64,000 nt of DNA from Buxus sempervirens (GCA_947561395.2 OX387186.1:40567220-40631219), one strand, 5' to 3'; positions 22,530 through 35,398 are shown, counted from the stretch's first letter. The notes: generated by a model from the sequence alone, not told the origin. Program-made: numbers and translations.

Positions 22530-25290
22530 TCAAAACCAGGTTTTAAATCGGGCATGATCATACTTTGCCCGCTCCAGCAAGAATTGCATCTCAGCCCGGC
22601 GCACCTCCACCTCTCTTTCGTCTCGCATGTGCTCCTCCAAGCGATGACGGCTTGACTCGACCAGCATCCACTGAGCCTTGATAGATTCTTTAAGACGTTG
22701 TTCCTCAGATTGGAGTCGAGATAATTCGGTCGAAGCAGCAGCCGATGGACTGTCAGCAACAGAGACCTGATTAAGAGAGTTGACACCTAGAGTCCACCGC
22801 AAAGCTTCCAGCTGACAATGATAACTGAATACCTCACGGATTTCTTGGCGAAAGTCGGAACATCTGATATTGATAGAACGAAGAAAGTCCATAGCTTCTC
22901 TTAGTTGCGGCACGGCACTGTAAAAGCCGAGCATGGACATTAACCGACTTTCAGCCGTAGGATCCCCATGAGGATTAGTCACCACGACTCGACATATTAG
23001 CAACCGGATCTCAGCCAGCTCATCATCAGAGAGATCTTCAGGTCGACGAAGAACTAAAGAGCGGAGTTCGTCACGACTGTCGAATCCTGAAAGAAATGCT
23101 GGACGAAGATCATGGAATTCTGGAGAGGCGAAACAACGATCTATCTCCATGAAACACGATCTGACAAATCCAAAGCAAGTACCAGGAAGAGCTCTAAAAT
23201 TATCTTCATTGACCACCGGGACTTTTGGATCATCAGGTAATTCATCAGAAGAAGAATCCGATAAAATACCACCAGGGGAAGTGGACGGGCTGGCTTCATC
23301 AAGACCAGGAGAAGGAATGAGAGGAACCTGCCTAGAAGCACTAGGCGATGGATCGGCCATGGAGGAGACAGGATTTGTTGGAGGACGAGATAGGGGACTA
23401 ACATAATGGAATGCACGGGGAGGAGTCGGCATGGGAGATGATCGACCACTGCTTCCAGAACGAACGGGAGGCCCATGCTGAGGGCGAGATAAATCAATAT
23501 CTTCTTCCTCGTCCGAAGGATCGTCAGCCACGATGATATGTTCATCCAGATGTTGAACCCGAAATCGCAAGCTACAACGAGTGACATAAGCACGACCATC
23601 TGAGACCTCACCAATCTTCCGCTTTTTTAGTGGCGACTTCTTGGAGGAAGGGTTGCTCCGACTGGCAGAAGCCTTTGAAGGTCGCCTCCAGCTGACGGTG
23701 ACCATCGGCGTCACCTCAGATTTCTTTTTCTTGCCCTTTACATTGGAGGACCGACGATCATCTAATGGAGAATAAGAAAGTCAGACGCGACCGAATAGAA
23801 AAAATCAATTTACAAGAGAATAAAAGAAAGTTACCTGGGTAACGGGCCTCATAATGCCCACGGAGTTTTCCTATACTCGCAATATCGGCCGCAGTCGGTC
23901 GAAAAAGCGTAGTATATGACTCCGCATCAAGCAGGACAAAGTCAGAATAGAGCCGAGCCCACCATCTCCGAAAGGAAGGTTCGGCCGAGGATTCCCGGGG
24001 AAGAGGATAATTGCGGAAACGATCAGAAAGATCACGAAACCGATGGGTAGCTAACGACAGATAGCTGGGAGTCAAGACTGACCGAGAATCACCATTGGTA
24101 AATGGGAACAAAACAAGAGGAATGCCTTGACCATAACCAAGCTGCCGGCTGACAAAATGCGGCAGGTAGATTTCTACTCCTTCTCTTCTGGAAGTGGCAG
24201 GAGAATCTCGGTTATGCAAGCCAAAAGGGAGCTCCCGGGCAATAAGAAAACTAGCCATAGCACGTCGGCGAGCCTCAGGAGAAGAATTAATGGCAGCATA
24301 AAGAGGGGACCGATGGAATTGTTCTAAGGAAAAGCGATGAAATAAAGGAAGATTCGCCTCCTGTATACCCACAAGGAAAAAATCAAGAACAGCCCTAAAA
24401 GACAATTGCCTAGGCGTCACGGTAAGCCAACGACGGCCGGCATAGTAATAATCAGGGAAAGGGCTATCTACGGCTTCACAGAAAAAGCCGGGGAAGTATT
24501 CATAAAACCAGAATTATAAGAACCAAAGAGGGCCACTAGCGACCCCTAATCGGCCGGAGGACAGACTATATAAACCACGATAGACCTAGCTGAGAAAGAA
24601 GGGAGCTAAAGCCAGACGGCGACCCTGGGCAAGGGCTACCGCAATGCCGGCGAACTCCTTTACCATCTGAGCAGATGGGCCACAGCAGAAAAAGTGGCAA
24701 AGGAGGAACAGCAAGAAAAAACAATGTTCTTGAAAAGAGGGAGGAATATCAACATTTGAAACCCGCTCAGTACGAACGAAGGTGCCAAAAGCAGAAGAAG
24801 CATGAACAGCGCTGAAAACAGAAGACGGGAAAAGAGATAAACTGGAGTCTATTTCTTCCCCAAGAACTGAAAGGCCAGTGATACAACAAACATCTAGGAG
24901 TGTGGGAGTCATGGGACCGTGGCAGAAAGAGAAGGTGTTGGAAACCCGACACCAGAAAAACGAGGCCACCCCGAGCAAGAAAGGATTGAAGGGAATGTAG
25001 AAAGTGGAATAGAAGATTATCTCCGCCAACCCGAGCCTAACCCAGGTCTCCATGTGATAAGGCCGTAGCCTGTTAACCCATTTGTTCCACTCAGGAGAAC
25101 ACTTAGGCCAAGAACGAGGAAGAAGAATCAGAGGACCCCACCTCACAGTGTCATGGGCACCGATCAAATGGTAAGAAGGATGCAGGACCTTTGGGGCCTC
25201 TTCCGTCTCTACATCGGTGCATGGACCAAGAACAAGTCCATCCTCGCCATCACCAAACAGATTCAAGTCATTAGGATGTTCGTCCGCCAT
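22530..25290 (-). pseudogene. Antisense plant-mobile-domain gene, distal copy
   Basis: Read on the minus strand, the likely start is MADEHPNDLNLF at 25290. A long first exon carries a PMD (aminotransferase-like) core: YIPFNPFLLGVASFFW and FCHGPMTPTLLDVCCITG. It keeps one frame to 23835 but is broken by TAG at 24586-24588 and TAA at 24514-24516. A 73-bp intron (GT at 23834, AG at 23762) leads to a second exon with a basic patch (KKSPLKKRKIGE), an acidic Ser/Pro-rich stretch and a C-terminal coiled coil (about 22560-22740), ending at 22530. PMD proteins are known both as host silencing factors (MAIN/MAIL1 type) and as genes carried by Ty3-gypsy and Mutator elements. The function here is unknown, and this copy is broken. 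Confidence 0.75.
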
Positions 25291-25633
25291 GATCGATGAC
25301 AAGAACCAGACAAAGAAAGCTTGCAGAAAGAAGGAAGACGAAACACTACAGAAAACGTCTGCCGATAGGAAAAGATTCGTAATGATTAAAATATCGGAGA
25401 AGAGCTTTTGATAAGACCGCGGTCTTCCCAAAAAAGGTGTTGATGGTACGATTGCCTTCCCAAAGAAATCGAAACGGCGGTTGGAGATCTTCTCGAATAA
25501 AGCGTTTTGAAAGTAAAGATCATACGGGCGAATCAATTTGAAAAGATAAACTTTGTCGAAAATGGGGCCGATTCTGACGGCTAGGACAGTTGGCAAATGG
25601 ATTTCAAAAAAGGATTTGAATTCATTAAATGCT

Positions 25634-28600
25634 TTACAAAGAAGTGTTTAAAATTGCAGAATGAATACGGTCAAAAGACTCTTGAGCAGACCGTTTTTCT
25701 TCAACCAAAGTGGACCAAAGCAGGAAGGAACCTTGAGCCAACTCTATCTCCGATTTCAGCTCATGGGAGATTTCGACGCACTGACGGGTCTTTTCCGTCA
25801 AAGTATCATCAACAGCTTTATTAGTACGAAGGAGTTCCTCCCATTGATTTGCAAGATCAAATCTCTTAGACTGTAACTCCGCAATCTGACGGTCAATCTC
25901 CGTAATATTATCATCGATGATGTTCGTACGGTGGACGGTTTCAATATACTGATGATGACAAATCTCGCACTCATTCCTCAACTGTTGCAAAAGTTGATAT
26001 CGGCCATCAACAGAATCGGCCGTATTACTCATTTCATATAGCTTGGCCGAAAGATGGTCAAAAACAACTTTATAGGAGTAAAGGAGAGTAAGTTGAGAGA
26101 ACACCAATTTTACGTCAGGAGATACAGAAGAGAGATCCTGAAGCTTCGCTGCCAATGCCACCACACGGGTAAGAGTTTCTTCTGAAATGCCAACTATGCC
26201 CGGAGTGAGGAGGCGGATAATCTCCGATCGGATACTTGTTGGAGATAAAGATGAGGGCTCAGATGGACTATCCGACGGAAGATTAGAACAGACATCATTC
26301 AACATAACGTCCAATCGGCCATGCCCATCATCAGAGAGTAATCCCGCAGCAGGAGAAAGTCCCGGAACAAGAGATGAACTGGCGCTCCCCAATTCAACAT
26401 GCGTTTGCTTCGGCCGATCAATATCACCTTCCGCTATTATAGCAGAAGAACCTGGGGGAATATCGGTCAAGGCAGAAAGACTCGGAGGAATGTTAGTCCC
26501 GATGGAAGCAGTAGACGTTGTAGTCTCAACTACCGGAGGGGCAGCGTTCTGTTCATACCCAGGAGGTAATTCTGGAGAAGAACTTCTTTCTGAAGAATCC
26601 TCTCGAATAGATAAATGCTCCTGACCTTCAGGGAGTGCTAAAGGAGCTTCTCCGATGACACTACCAAGAGAATCCAGTGTTTCGACAGGACCAACGAAGT
26701 CGGCCGGGTAAAAAACAGACGTGGGATCAACAACTGGATCCGAAGAAGATTCCATGACATTGGAGGAATGAGCAATTGGACCCGAGGAACTCGAAACCTA
26801 GAAGAATGAAGTGTCAGAACAGGGCACTTGGACATAAATAAGTCGGCCGGGTCAATGAAGATTCAGTACCTTCCGAGAACGCCGTCGTAATGGGACATCA
26901 TCGGGATCTTCATCAAGATCTTCATACGGAACAATCGAAACAGGGCAGTCTGCTGACAAAGCCTCATCCTCGGCCAATTCCCTTGAAGGGGAAGTATAAG
27001 TCTCCAAAGCTAGAAACGGTACTTCACCTGGTAACCGAATAGCTGGATTAATGTCACATGAATCGAAAACAAGGAAGTAGAGAATATACCTTCTTGGATC
27101 GGTGCAGGCAAAGACTCAAACGGACCAGCCTCTAAAGCTAGAGGCAGTACTTCACCTAGTGACAGAATAACTGAATTAGTATCAAGTGGATCAGAAACAA
27201 GGAAGATAAGAAGATACCTTCTTGAATCGACGCAGCCAAAGATTCAAGCAGACCCAATCTTTCGAGATAATAATCGGCCGAATGACAGCAGATTTTAGTC
27301 CACAAAGAATTCCACCAAACATGGAAATCAGAACGACAATTTTGATGACGAGGAAGAAAGGGAAGACGAAATCAATAGCAACGACCCTATAATTATCTTC
27401 CATTTGGGCAGCTTCGGCTACAGTGACAGACGGCCGATCAATAAAACTGGTATCAATAGTAAACAGGCCACCCGCATCAAGTAAGGGGATCCTCTGTTCA
27501 CATCGAAATTGCCGGCTTACACAATTTGGCAAGTATACCTCAAACCCCGGTTTCTTGTTGATTGACTTCACGGCATAATTCAAATTTCGAGCCACCAGAA
27601 AACTGGCCCAGATAAGATGCTGCTCATCAGTTATGACATCAACCATAGAAAGGAAACCGGAAGCATTTGCGGAAACTCCAAAAGGAGGAGTGGGGAAATG
27701 ATGAAGACCAAAAAAGAAACGGAAACACTCAGGAAAAAAGAGAACAACAGGAGTAGTAGCCAAACAGGCATAGCCACCAAACTCAGAAGGCATATTGGAA
27801 GGAATCGGCACCCGAGCATAAAACTGGGATGGAAAGTAATGATAAGCCCAAAATTGAAGAAACCACAATGGCCCCCCAGGATTTTGAAGGGTGCCATGAA
27901 CAAACTCTTGAAGTGAACGGTACAAAACCGATAAAAAATAAGGAGCGAGGGCAACTTCATACTCGCCCAGAATCAGCTTCACCAGTGAATAATACTCTTT
28001 GGTAGCTGCTTGAGCCTTGGAACAGAATACGAAATTACAGAAGAAATCAAGGAGAAAGTAGAAGTGTTCCACTTCATCTTCATAGGCTGGAGGTCAGATT
28101 TGGGCACAGTCCTTGATATAGGACCGATAAGAGGTACGGATCAATTTCGGTGGGGATTCGCTCTCTGACGGTGGAGGTTCGTTCTCTGACAAAACAATCC
28201 CCTTCTGCCGAAGAGATCCCGCCTTCTTAGAAGCTTTTTTCTTCTTCGTTGGGGGTTGCTTTCTTTTCTTTTCTACCTCTTTTCCCTTGTCACCTACGTC
28301 TATCGGAGGTAAATGCTGGTAATCCTTAAGATCTGCCATACCAACCTGAATCTCATGACCAGCCGCGAAGAAACCAGTAATAAAGTAGACATCCATGACA
28401 GCGGGAGTCATCGGCCCACAAGGGAAATTGAAGGTATTAGTCTGAACATTCCAGAATAAACCCATGGCGCAGAGAAGGTCGCGATTCAAAGGAATAGAAT
28501 GACAGGAAAAGTTAATCATGTCATAAATACCAGTCTTACGCCAAATAACGGCGAAACGCTCCTTCATGCTGTCAACCCAGGTCACCCATTCAGAATAGGC

Positions 28601-28792
28601 GGTCGGCCAACTTCGAAAATTTTTGCGAGAAGGTAGATTGAGACTCCGGTCGTCAAGGAAGAGTAAAGGACCCATCACTTTCTCAGTCGGGGCCTCCAAA
28701 GGAGTATTTCTGGCACAAAGGAAAGGACCTACAGATATCGAGCCGTCGAAAACTTCGATTATAGAAGTATAGCGTATGAGATTTCCCGCCAT
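25634..28792 (-). pseudogene. Antisense plant-mobile-domain gene, LTR-proximal copy
   Basis: On the minus strand the likely start is MAGNLIRYTSIIEV at 28792. The frame is open further upstream to 29017, but the start is chosen by analogy with the other copy. The PMD core has SIPLNRDLLCAMGLFW and FPCGPMTPAVMDVYFITG, then a Lys-rich stretch (KKRKQPPTKKKKASKKAG). A TGA at 28094-28096 interrupts the frame, and a frameshift lies near 27345-27370, after which the frame carrying VWWNSLWTKICCHSADYYL continues. Small exons follow, including one ending RRRSRK before a 72-bp intron (26869-26798). The last exon (26797-25634) is Ser/Pro-rich and ends in a coiled coil (IDDNITEIDRQIAELQSKRF). The layout is the same as the distal copy but strongly diverged, so the duplication is old or the two were acquired separately. 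Confidence 0.75.
27001..27256 (-). repeat. Tandem duplication of a short exon-intron unit
   Basis: Two copies about 128 bp apart share ctagaaacggtacttcacct / ctagaggcagtacttcacct and 'accttcttg(g/a)atcg' with about 80% identity. Each ends, on the minus strand, in an AAG|GTAT splice-donor context. They look like a duplicated small exon plus intron of the antisense PMD gene. Confidence 0.65.
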
Positions 28793-29004
28793 TGAAGACA
28801 AAGAAGAAGAAAAGACAAATAGCCAAAAGAGAAAAGTAAAGTAAAATCTCGGCTGCAGTATGTTATAAGCGAGATGAAGCCCGAAAAGTCTCATCATTGC
28901 GATCGTGGGAAAGTGGCGTGATCTTTTCACATCAAGCAACGGACAATTTTTGAAAAACCCAAAGTACTTACTCATCACACCGGCCGATGACGGCGTAATA
29001 AGTA

Positions 29005-29017
29005 AGTAGGGGGGCAA
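29005..29017 (+). other. Polypurine tract of element C
   Basis: agtaggggggcaa lies immediately before the 3' LTR, the expected site for plus-strand priming. Confidence 0.8.
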
Positions 29018-30110
29018 TGTTTACACCCTATATGACCAACGAATAAGAAAAGGACACGTGGTGCCTATGTGGCTTATTTAGGCCATGGCATCAAAGCACG
29101 TAGGCCTTGTACAGTTGGTTAGGTCACGTCAGCATGAACACAGAACCAAGAATACAGTTCGAGTCACGCCAATACGACAAAACTACAAATATCAGAAGAT
29201 CGTGGCATCGGCCATTCAAGAATAAACTATTTTTAAGATCGTAGCCGAGCGGTTATCATTCTGAAAGGGAAGACTAAAGAAGAGTAACCGCCATGAAGAT
29301 CGTGCAAGAGTAGGACGTTGAGCAACCATCAAGGATTGGCTATAAAAGGCATAACTTCGAAGAACTCAAGGACACAATCCACCCAACCGCAACCGGTTAT
29401 TATATTATTTTGATCATCCGTGATCTTTTATCCCCTCTACTACAGAAGGATAAACTAGGACCTCTCTCACTGCTTCCAGTCGCAGTGACATCTTCAACCC
29501 CTCTTTACTCCGATTAACACCAGAATCCTGCCACCGGAGAGTAAGTTGAGGCCGCCCCTGACTCGCAGTTCTGTGTTTACAGAATCCTGAGCAGCCGGTC
29601 CCGAGACTCGCTCTGATCACGCCAGATGACTTGTGTATTTTAAGGTAAGCAGCAATCCAAGGTGAATCCCCCGAATTGACTTTGCTAGCAGCCCCCCTTC
29701 CTCCTGCGCTTATACCCGATTACGGCTATAAGACCAGGACAGGCCGGTCCTGCAAGCCCTGTCGGTTTTCTTTTGTACTTTTTTCCCTTTTGAGGATTAT
29801 CTGTTGTCGCTTTCGGCTCGTCGGCCGATTTTATAATAAAAGGATTTGTGTGCCATTAGTCGCTCTCGCTTTCAAACACTTACAAGAACCCAAACGAAGA
29901 CCGGACCCCTAGTCTTCATATCATCGCCTGACCCGTTTTATTACAGGTGACTTGCAGTACGACTGGACTGATCCCGGTTCAGATTCGGAACAGGTGCCCG
30001 GGTCAGGGTTCGACCCGAAATCATTTGTATCAAACGATACTGGCACGCCCGCGTAGAGACACATCATCACCACCGACACGTGTCCACACCGGCCCAATTT
30101 CGGAGCAACA
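29018..30110 (+). repeat. 3' LTR of element C
   Basis: It matches 13351-14444 throughout with about 20 differences, clustered near 29258-29300. It ends GAGCAACA followed by the target duplication atatg. On the minus strand it lies directly upstream of the first antisense PMD gene and is the likely source of its promoter. Confidence 0.95.
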
Positions 30111-30115
30111 ATATG

Positions 30116-30984
30116 TTAATATATATTGACTAACACATGATTAGTTAATTTTTTTTTTATAATATGATAACATGATAGGGTGCCATAGACCGTATTCTCA
30201 TTGCTGGCTCATGCCCTGGCCTTGTTGGGCCTGTGCCTATGTCATGCCTGGGCTTTGAGCCCACCCGTTCCTTGCTAGGTCTATGTCCATACCAGGAGAG
30301 CGGGGAGGTCCATGCTATGCACGGCCCAATTAACATCCTTTATTTCTACTGGCAGGGTGCACGTGCAGCATTGCATGTAGAGCGAGAGAACAATTTTGCA
30401 ACTATCTAGATTTTAAATAAATAAACAAAGTTTTGAGTATTTTAGCCCTATATTAATGATGCCTTGACAACAAACAATAAGGGTATCATAAAATATTTAG
30501 TAAGTTGTTGGAGCGCTTCCCAAGAGGCCTGTTATCATTATATATATTATAGATGAGAAAATTGTATAGTTAACATATATTTTGGATGGGGGTGGGTTAA
30601 TCATAAAATATTTAGTTGCACATGTCACCCGTTCGTTAAGTCTTTACAAGCACATGTGAGGCCTATGTTTGCACCCCCACTTGCCCTTCTGAATAGGAGT
30701 CCATTTTTTTTTTCTATCATCCCATGTAATGGCGTCGTAATTTCCGGCACTTGTAGTCTTGACATGACGGTCTATTAAAGCTACCATATTTCTTCGCTTA
30801 ATTTCAGACGGAACTGAGTTTTCCATGTGAGATGACGGTCCCTCAAAGCTAACCTATTTCTTTGCTCAAAGCCTGTTTATCTACGCAATGACCTCATCCT
30901 AGAAAAAAATGTCAAAGCCTGTCTATCTATCTATATCTATACTATATATAAAACAAACCCCTTTGGTAATTGTGCCAATCATAT
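30116..30984. other. Intergenic, no gene recognised
   Basis: AT-rich sequence with a GC-richer patch (30200-30330, 'tgggcctgtgcc', 'gggctttgagcccaccc'). Short open frames show no motif. I see no upstream exons for the oxygenase tail that follows. Confidence 0.5.
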
Positions 30985-31172
30985 ACGAAATCCCATTATT
31001 TACGATGCCACAGCCGACGACCAAGATTAGGCCAGTGGTTGAGGTGGTTGAGAAGGATGGGGTGGCTAATTACAAGGAGATCTTGTTTAAGGACTACCTG
31101 AACCATTTCTTTGGAAACGCTCATGATGGCAAAAAGTCTCTTGATTTTGCCAAGTTAATTGATGCCCCATAA
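30985..31172 (+). pseudogene. Truncated 2OG dioxygenase tail (last exon only)
   Basis: The reading frame ending at 31172 encodes IPLFTMPQPTTKIRPVVEVV, then EKDGVANYKEILFKDYLNHF and FGNAHDGKKSLDFAKL. It corresponds to residues from about 308 onward of the intact gene at 36707-38767 (VPIFATPRPTDMIGP, HYKEVLFGDYMNNF, AHDGKKSLD). The HxD and RxS residues and all earlier exons are missing, so it cannot make an enzyme. It lies on the same strand about 5.5 kb upstream of the intact gene, suggesting a decayed tandem duplicate. The C-terminal frame is still open. Confidence 0.85.
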
Positions 31173-32626
31173 TGCCAAAGATTCTTGACTCTCGTTGTAA
31201 TTATACAATAATTAAAATCTTTTATGTGAAGAGAGAGCATGTTCATGTTCCATTGTTACCAAAAAAAAATGTTCATGTTCCATTGTTTGAACTTTCTCGT
31301 TGTAATTTGACTTATGGAGCGAGTGATTTAGATCATCCAATAAAATAAATTCCGTCATCCAAGCAGCATTTATGGAAGGAGACATCAACTGGATAGTTTT
31401 AATAGATACATACCCTTTGGAACGAAATCCTCTATATTTAACCATTTGATTAGCATAATTTTCCGTATAACCTTTTCTAGCCTTTTCAATAGAAAAAGCA
31501 ACAGATGCAGATTGTCAATTTTGATGCAAAAAGCCATTAATTAATTCGAACCAAAACATAGATTAGGCATTGATTTTAAAATTGAATGGGTTTTAAAGAA
31601 TTTGATACTAATTTTCATATTAATTATCAGTTCCTTTCTCAAATGGAGTCAATGTTAGAACAATACAAACTAGAAGCAAGTGGTGAAGACATGAAATTAA
31701 TTTGAAACATAAACCTAGCAAGAAAACAAATGAAATTGAAACAAATTAAAAATGGGTTTCCACACGCGTTTGGAAATTGCGTTCAGGATTCTAATAACTT
31801 TCTTGCTATTCTAATACAAAATTCTAGATTTTTAGTTAAAACTTAAAAATTTTCTTACAACATCCAAAAAGCATAGGGATAATTACTTTAATTTTCAGTT
31901 TTTTTTTTTATTTCAGTTTTCTTTTACTTTCTTTTTTACATATATCTTTCTTGCATTCTCTTGACATCTGAACGGAGCCTTAGTGTTTCAAAAGTTGACT
32001 CCATGTGCCAAGACGTTTTGTTTCATAAGATCCGTTGCTTATGGAATGGCCTTGACTTGGCCATTCCACAAGAAAGATGTATTCAACGGGCAATTGATGA
32101 GTCAAAGTGAAGTTTCAACTATCACCTACCAAGTTGACTTCAGTTGCCGGCCGGTAGCCGGCGGCCGGTTTGGGAACTCCATAGCGTTCTTTCCACTCCA
32201 TTTTTGGAAACTCCATAGCGTTCTTTCACTCTATTTTACACGTCTAACGAGAGGCTCATATGGTCCAATATGATAGGGTAAATCATACGGACCTGTCTTC
32301 AAGTTTGGTAAAATTGCAAATATATACCTCTCCAAATCTTCAAAATAATTTTCATTTATTACTTTTCTATTGAGTGGGAGTTAAAGGTTTTAATCAGAGT
32401 TCGTTAATTTTTAACTGAATTAAAAAGTTATTCGCTAAATAAATTAATGTCGAATTTCTTACCTTTTTAAAACTTTTAAATATCTAATTTTGACAAGGAA
32501 ACAAGTTTAAATCAGAATAACATAAATTCCCATTTACAAAAAGTACTATAGTACGTAAAAAAGTGTTCAAATTAATTAACTTCATTGTATTTATTAAGAA
32601 ACTGAAATCTTAACATTGTTGAGGTA
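31173..32626. other. Intergenic, short duplications only
   Basis: No gene was recognised. The phrase 'atgttcatgttccattgtt' is repeated at about 31239 and 31269. 'aactccatagcgttcttt' is repeated near 32175 and 32208, next to a palindromic GC patch (gccggccggtagccggcggc at 32146). Confidence 0.55.
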
Positions 32627-32962
32627 TAGGGATGCATAGCAACCGAGCCCACCCCTTAAGATTTTAGCCAATACCAAACCCTAACCAGTCATTATTGGGG
32701 TGGTAACGAGGCCGATCCGATTTGACCAGGTTTTTTTTCATAGAATTAGTAAAAAAATTTGTTTTTAAATATATTATATAAATTAATAATATATTTTATT
32801 AGTAAAATATATATTTTTATATGTGAAATATATATACTATTTATAACATATAAAAATAATATTAATTATTTTGGTACATTAAGGGTGGAGTTATGACAGG
32901 GTCGAGACAGGTTGGGCTGCAGGGTGGGCGGGTTACCCAAACCTGCTCCATTGCCATCCCTA
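32627..32962. mobile_element. Small hAT-like MITE
   Basis: The left end tagggatgcatagcaacc and the inverse of the right end (tagggatggcaatgg) form an imperfect inverted repeat. The interior is AT-rich with 'gggttgggctgcagggtggg' near the right end. Flanking gttgaggt and gttgagcg match at six of eight bases, consistent with a decayed 8-bp duplication. Confidence 0.55.
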
Positions 32963-33596
32963 AGTTGAGCGGAAGCTAAATGTTACAATCAACCAAAGCA
33001 AAAGGGAGTCCATGTTATTACTTTCATAGATGTCAAGGAAAAGGTATATATCTTTAATTTTATTAAACCCCAAGAAAAGTTTTTGTATGTCAACATATAA
33101 CTACGCCTTTCGTTTTTATTTTTAAATTAATGTTCATTAATATCTTCTAACTTTTCATTATTTTATGGTGGTTTCACAAAGGAAGAATTTTATGAACTGT
33201 AGTATGCTTGACTTGGCCAAACCTCGTAGATCGAGTCTCGTAGCAGTCCACGATTCGCACCCACCATTTCAGTTTTTTTCACGAGTTGTGAACTTATGAT
33301 TGTCAACGCGTTTCCATCTAACGGTCTCTTTGAGATGATGTAACCCTTTTGTCATGCAAACTATAACAACCACAATAAACACGACAAATACTGTGAGATC
33401 CTGGAATCCTAACGACCTAGCTCAACAAGGATCAAGGTGTTATAAGCTACCCCTTCATGCATGGTGGTCCGCTAACTTAAAAGCCTGCCAATTATCACTA
33501 GGCCTACCCTTGTCAATCCAACCACCTCTCACGTGTAACGTTAGAACCCACACTAGCTATGGACTACTGGATTCGGATCTGGCTTCGATATCATTC
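32963..33596. other. Intergenic, no gene recognised
   Basis: AT-rich sequence with only short open frames. I see nothing that supports a gene. Confidence 0.5.
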
Positions 33597-33901
33597 GTAA
33601 CGACCCAACCCAAGCGAGGCATTGTCTGTTTTGGGCCTAAGCCCACATGGTTTTGTCCCCAAAAAGCACCTCGCTAAGTTAAATGTCATTTCTAATTCTT
33701 ATACCTTATCGGGCTTTCATCTGTTTTTGATGTATGATCCGGATGTCATACCTACGTTGTTTGGAGGAGAAATTGAAGGTTCGTATAGCTTGTGACTTCC
33801 TCAAGTAACTAAGCCTTTTAAGGAAAAACACAAGAGCAAAACCATGATACCTAATGGACCAAAATGGATAATATCGTTGCTGGTAGGATCTAGGCGTTAC
33901 A
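33597..33901 (+). repeat. Possible TRIM or small LTR-like element
   Basis: It starts gtaacgacccaaccc and ends taggcgttaca, so the tips are partly inverse. Internal phrases (gcattgtctgttttgggcct, gttttgtccccaaaaagcac, aaaatggataatatcg) resemble a small non-autonomous repeat common in plant genomes. No target duplication was verified and no coding sequence is present. Identification is from memory of pattern only. Confidence 0.4.
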
Positions 33902-35398
33902 AAATAATATTAGAGCTGAATTCAGATCCAGTAGTGTATAATTGGTGTGGGTCCTCGATCATGTTGCCTATGAGGGTGGATTGCTTGATGAGAGCAGGTT
34001 TGGTGATGTGGCTGACAGGCTTCTAAGATTGGCGCCCTAACGGGATGTATTGTAACAATCCTCGATCCTACATGAGTTTTAGGTCAAAAAGAGGGTGATC
34101 ACCCCCGGGGTCATCACGCATACTATATTAAACATTTTAAGATATGTGGAAGGTCCCGTCAATGATCACCTAAATCATCGGACTATGGTCAAGTCCTCCG
34201 GTAAACCATCTCTTAGCAAATATGAACTGAAAAACCTTATAACAAAAAAGGTCGTGTGAAAGTAATGGATCTTGTCTTACAAGAAAAACGTAAAAGAATT
34301 AAAAAGTGACCTTCAAGAAGATTTTTTCTCAACTTTCTTTAAAGTGAAACAATTTTACACTTGAAATGATTGGTTGGACCAAGGGTTCCGACCAGTGGAT
34401 TCATTGTTTCGACAGTGCGTAAATGAAGGTTCAATGTGAGCAGAATCTCTATTAGTTTGAGCTAAGTCTGGAAGGTGGTCCAATCCAATTCTGATAGAAA
34501 AAAAAAAATTTCTTAGTACTGTCATTATAAGTTTTGATTTCAAGAGCGAGTTGACATTTGAATTTAAGACTAAAACCATGAAAATTTTAGCTAAAATTTC
34601 ACTTCTTTGATTTGCACCAGAATTTGTTTTGAGCTTAGTATAGAAAAAAAAAACAATCACAAGCCTTGTAAGACGGGTTTGTTGGCTAGCACAATGACAA
34701 AAATGGACAGAAAATTTTTCACAAGTCACACGAGTCTGCTACATGCGTGTGAAAAAGCTAAAAAGGATAGGGCCATTGAGTTTAGAGGCGGTTGCCATTG
34801 AGTTTAGAGGCGGTTGGTTTATACACCGTCACAATCACTAGCCTTCGATTTTCCCCCGTCGTGCTAGTAATTATTAACACAAAAAGTCTTTAAATAACAA
34901 TTCCCACAGCCCCTTCTTTTTACTTTCTCTTTGTCATATTCTTCTTTTCGTGGTTTTATTTTTCACGCGGCCCTCCTACTTCATTTTTGTCTTTTTCCCC
35001 TTTTTTTAATATTTTCTTTTCTTCATGTTGTCCTACTTCATTTTTGTTTTTTTCCTCGTTTTTTTAATAGACTTAGACCTTGAACAGAATCTCTTCTTTG
35101 AGTGAATTATTGTCACACTTGCTTTAATCAAAAGAGAGTTCTCCACACATGCCTGCACCCACAAATCAGCCAATCAAGTACTTAGCTTTTTTGTTTTTAA
35201 CTTCTTAAAACCTTTTTTAAATTCTTAAATGCATTTTGTAACATTGAACTAAAGTGCTTACCGTAAACAATAGAGGAGGAAACCTTTTTTTTTATCAAAC
35301 ATAGCATGGGTAGGCATTGTTACTTTATTGGATAATTGTTTTTCAAATATTGTTGATGTTTGAAAATTTCACTTTTAACCCTAAGCACACTATTAATG
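33902..35398. other. Intergenic with a 22-bp tandem duplication
   Basis: No gene was recognised. A 22-bp unit (gccattgagtttagaggcgg) is duplicated head to tail at 34772-34815. The rest is AT-rich. Confidence 0.55.

Larger units (their letters stand above)
13351..30110 (+). mobile_element. Element C: full-length Tat/Retand-like Ty3-gypsy element
   Basis: The element is bounded by LTRs of 1094 and 1093 bp that start TGTTTACACC and end GAGCAACA, and by perfect 5-bp target duplications ATATG. Inside, in order, are a primer binding site, gag, a broken protease/RT, RNase H, a second archaeal-type RNase H, integrase, a spacer with hairpins, two antisense PMD genes and a polypurine tract. The dual RNase H, the 16.8-kb length and the antisense genes point to the Tat (Retand-like) lineage. 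By eye the LTRs differ at about 20 positions (about 98% identity), so insertion is fairly recent. Even so, the copy has stops and frameshifts in protease/RT and cannot be autonomous as it stands. Confidence 0.93.

Noticed and set aside
33354..33677. 107-codon frame upstream of the TRIM-like repeat
   Set aside because: It overlaps the repeat, with no motif or gene context.
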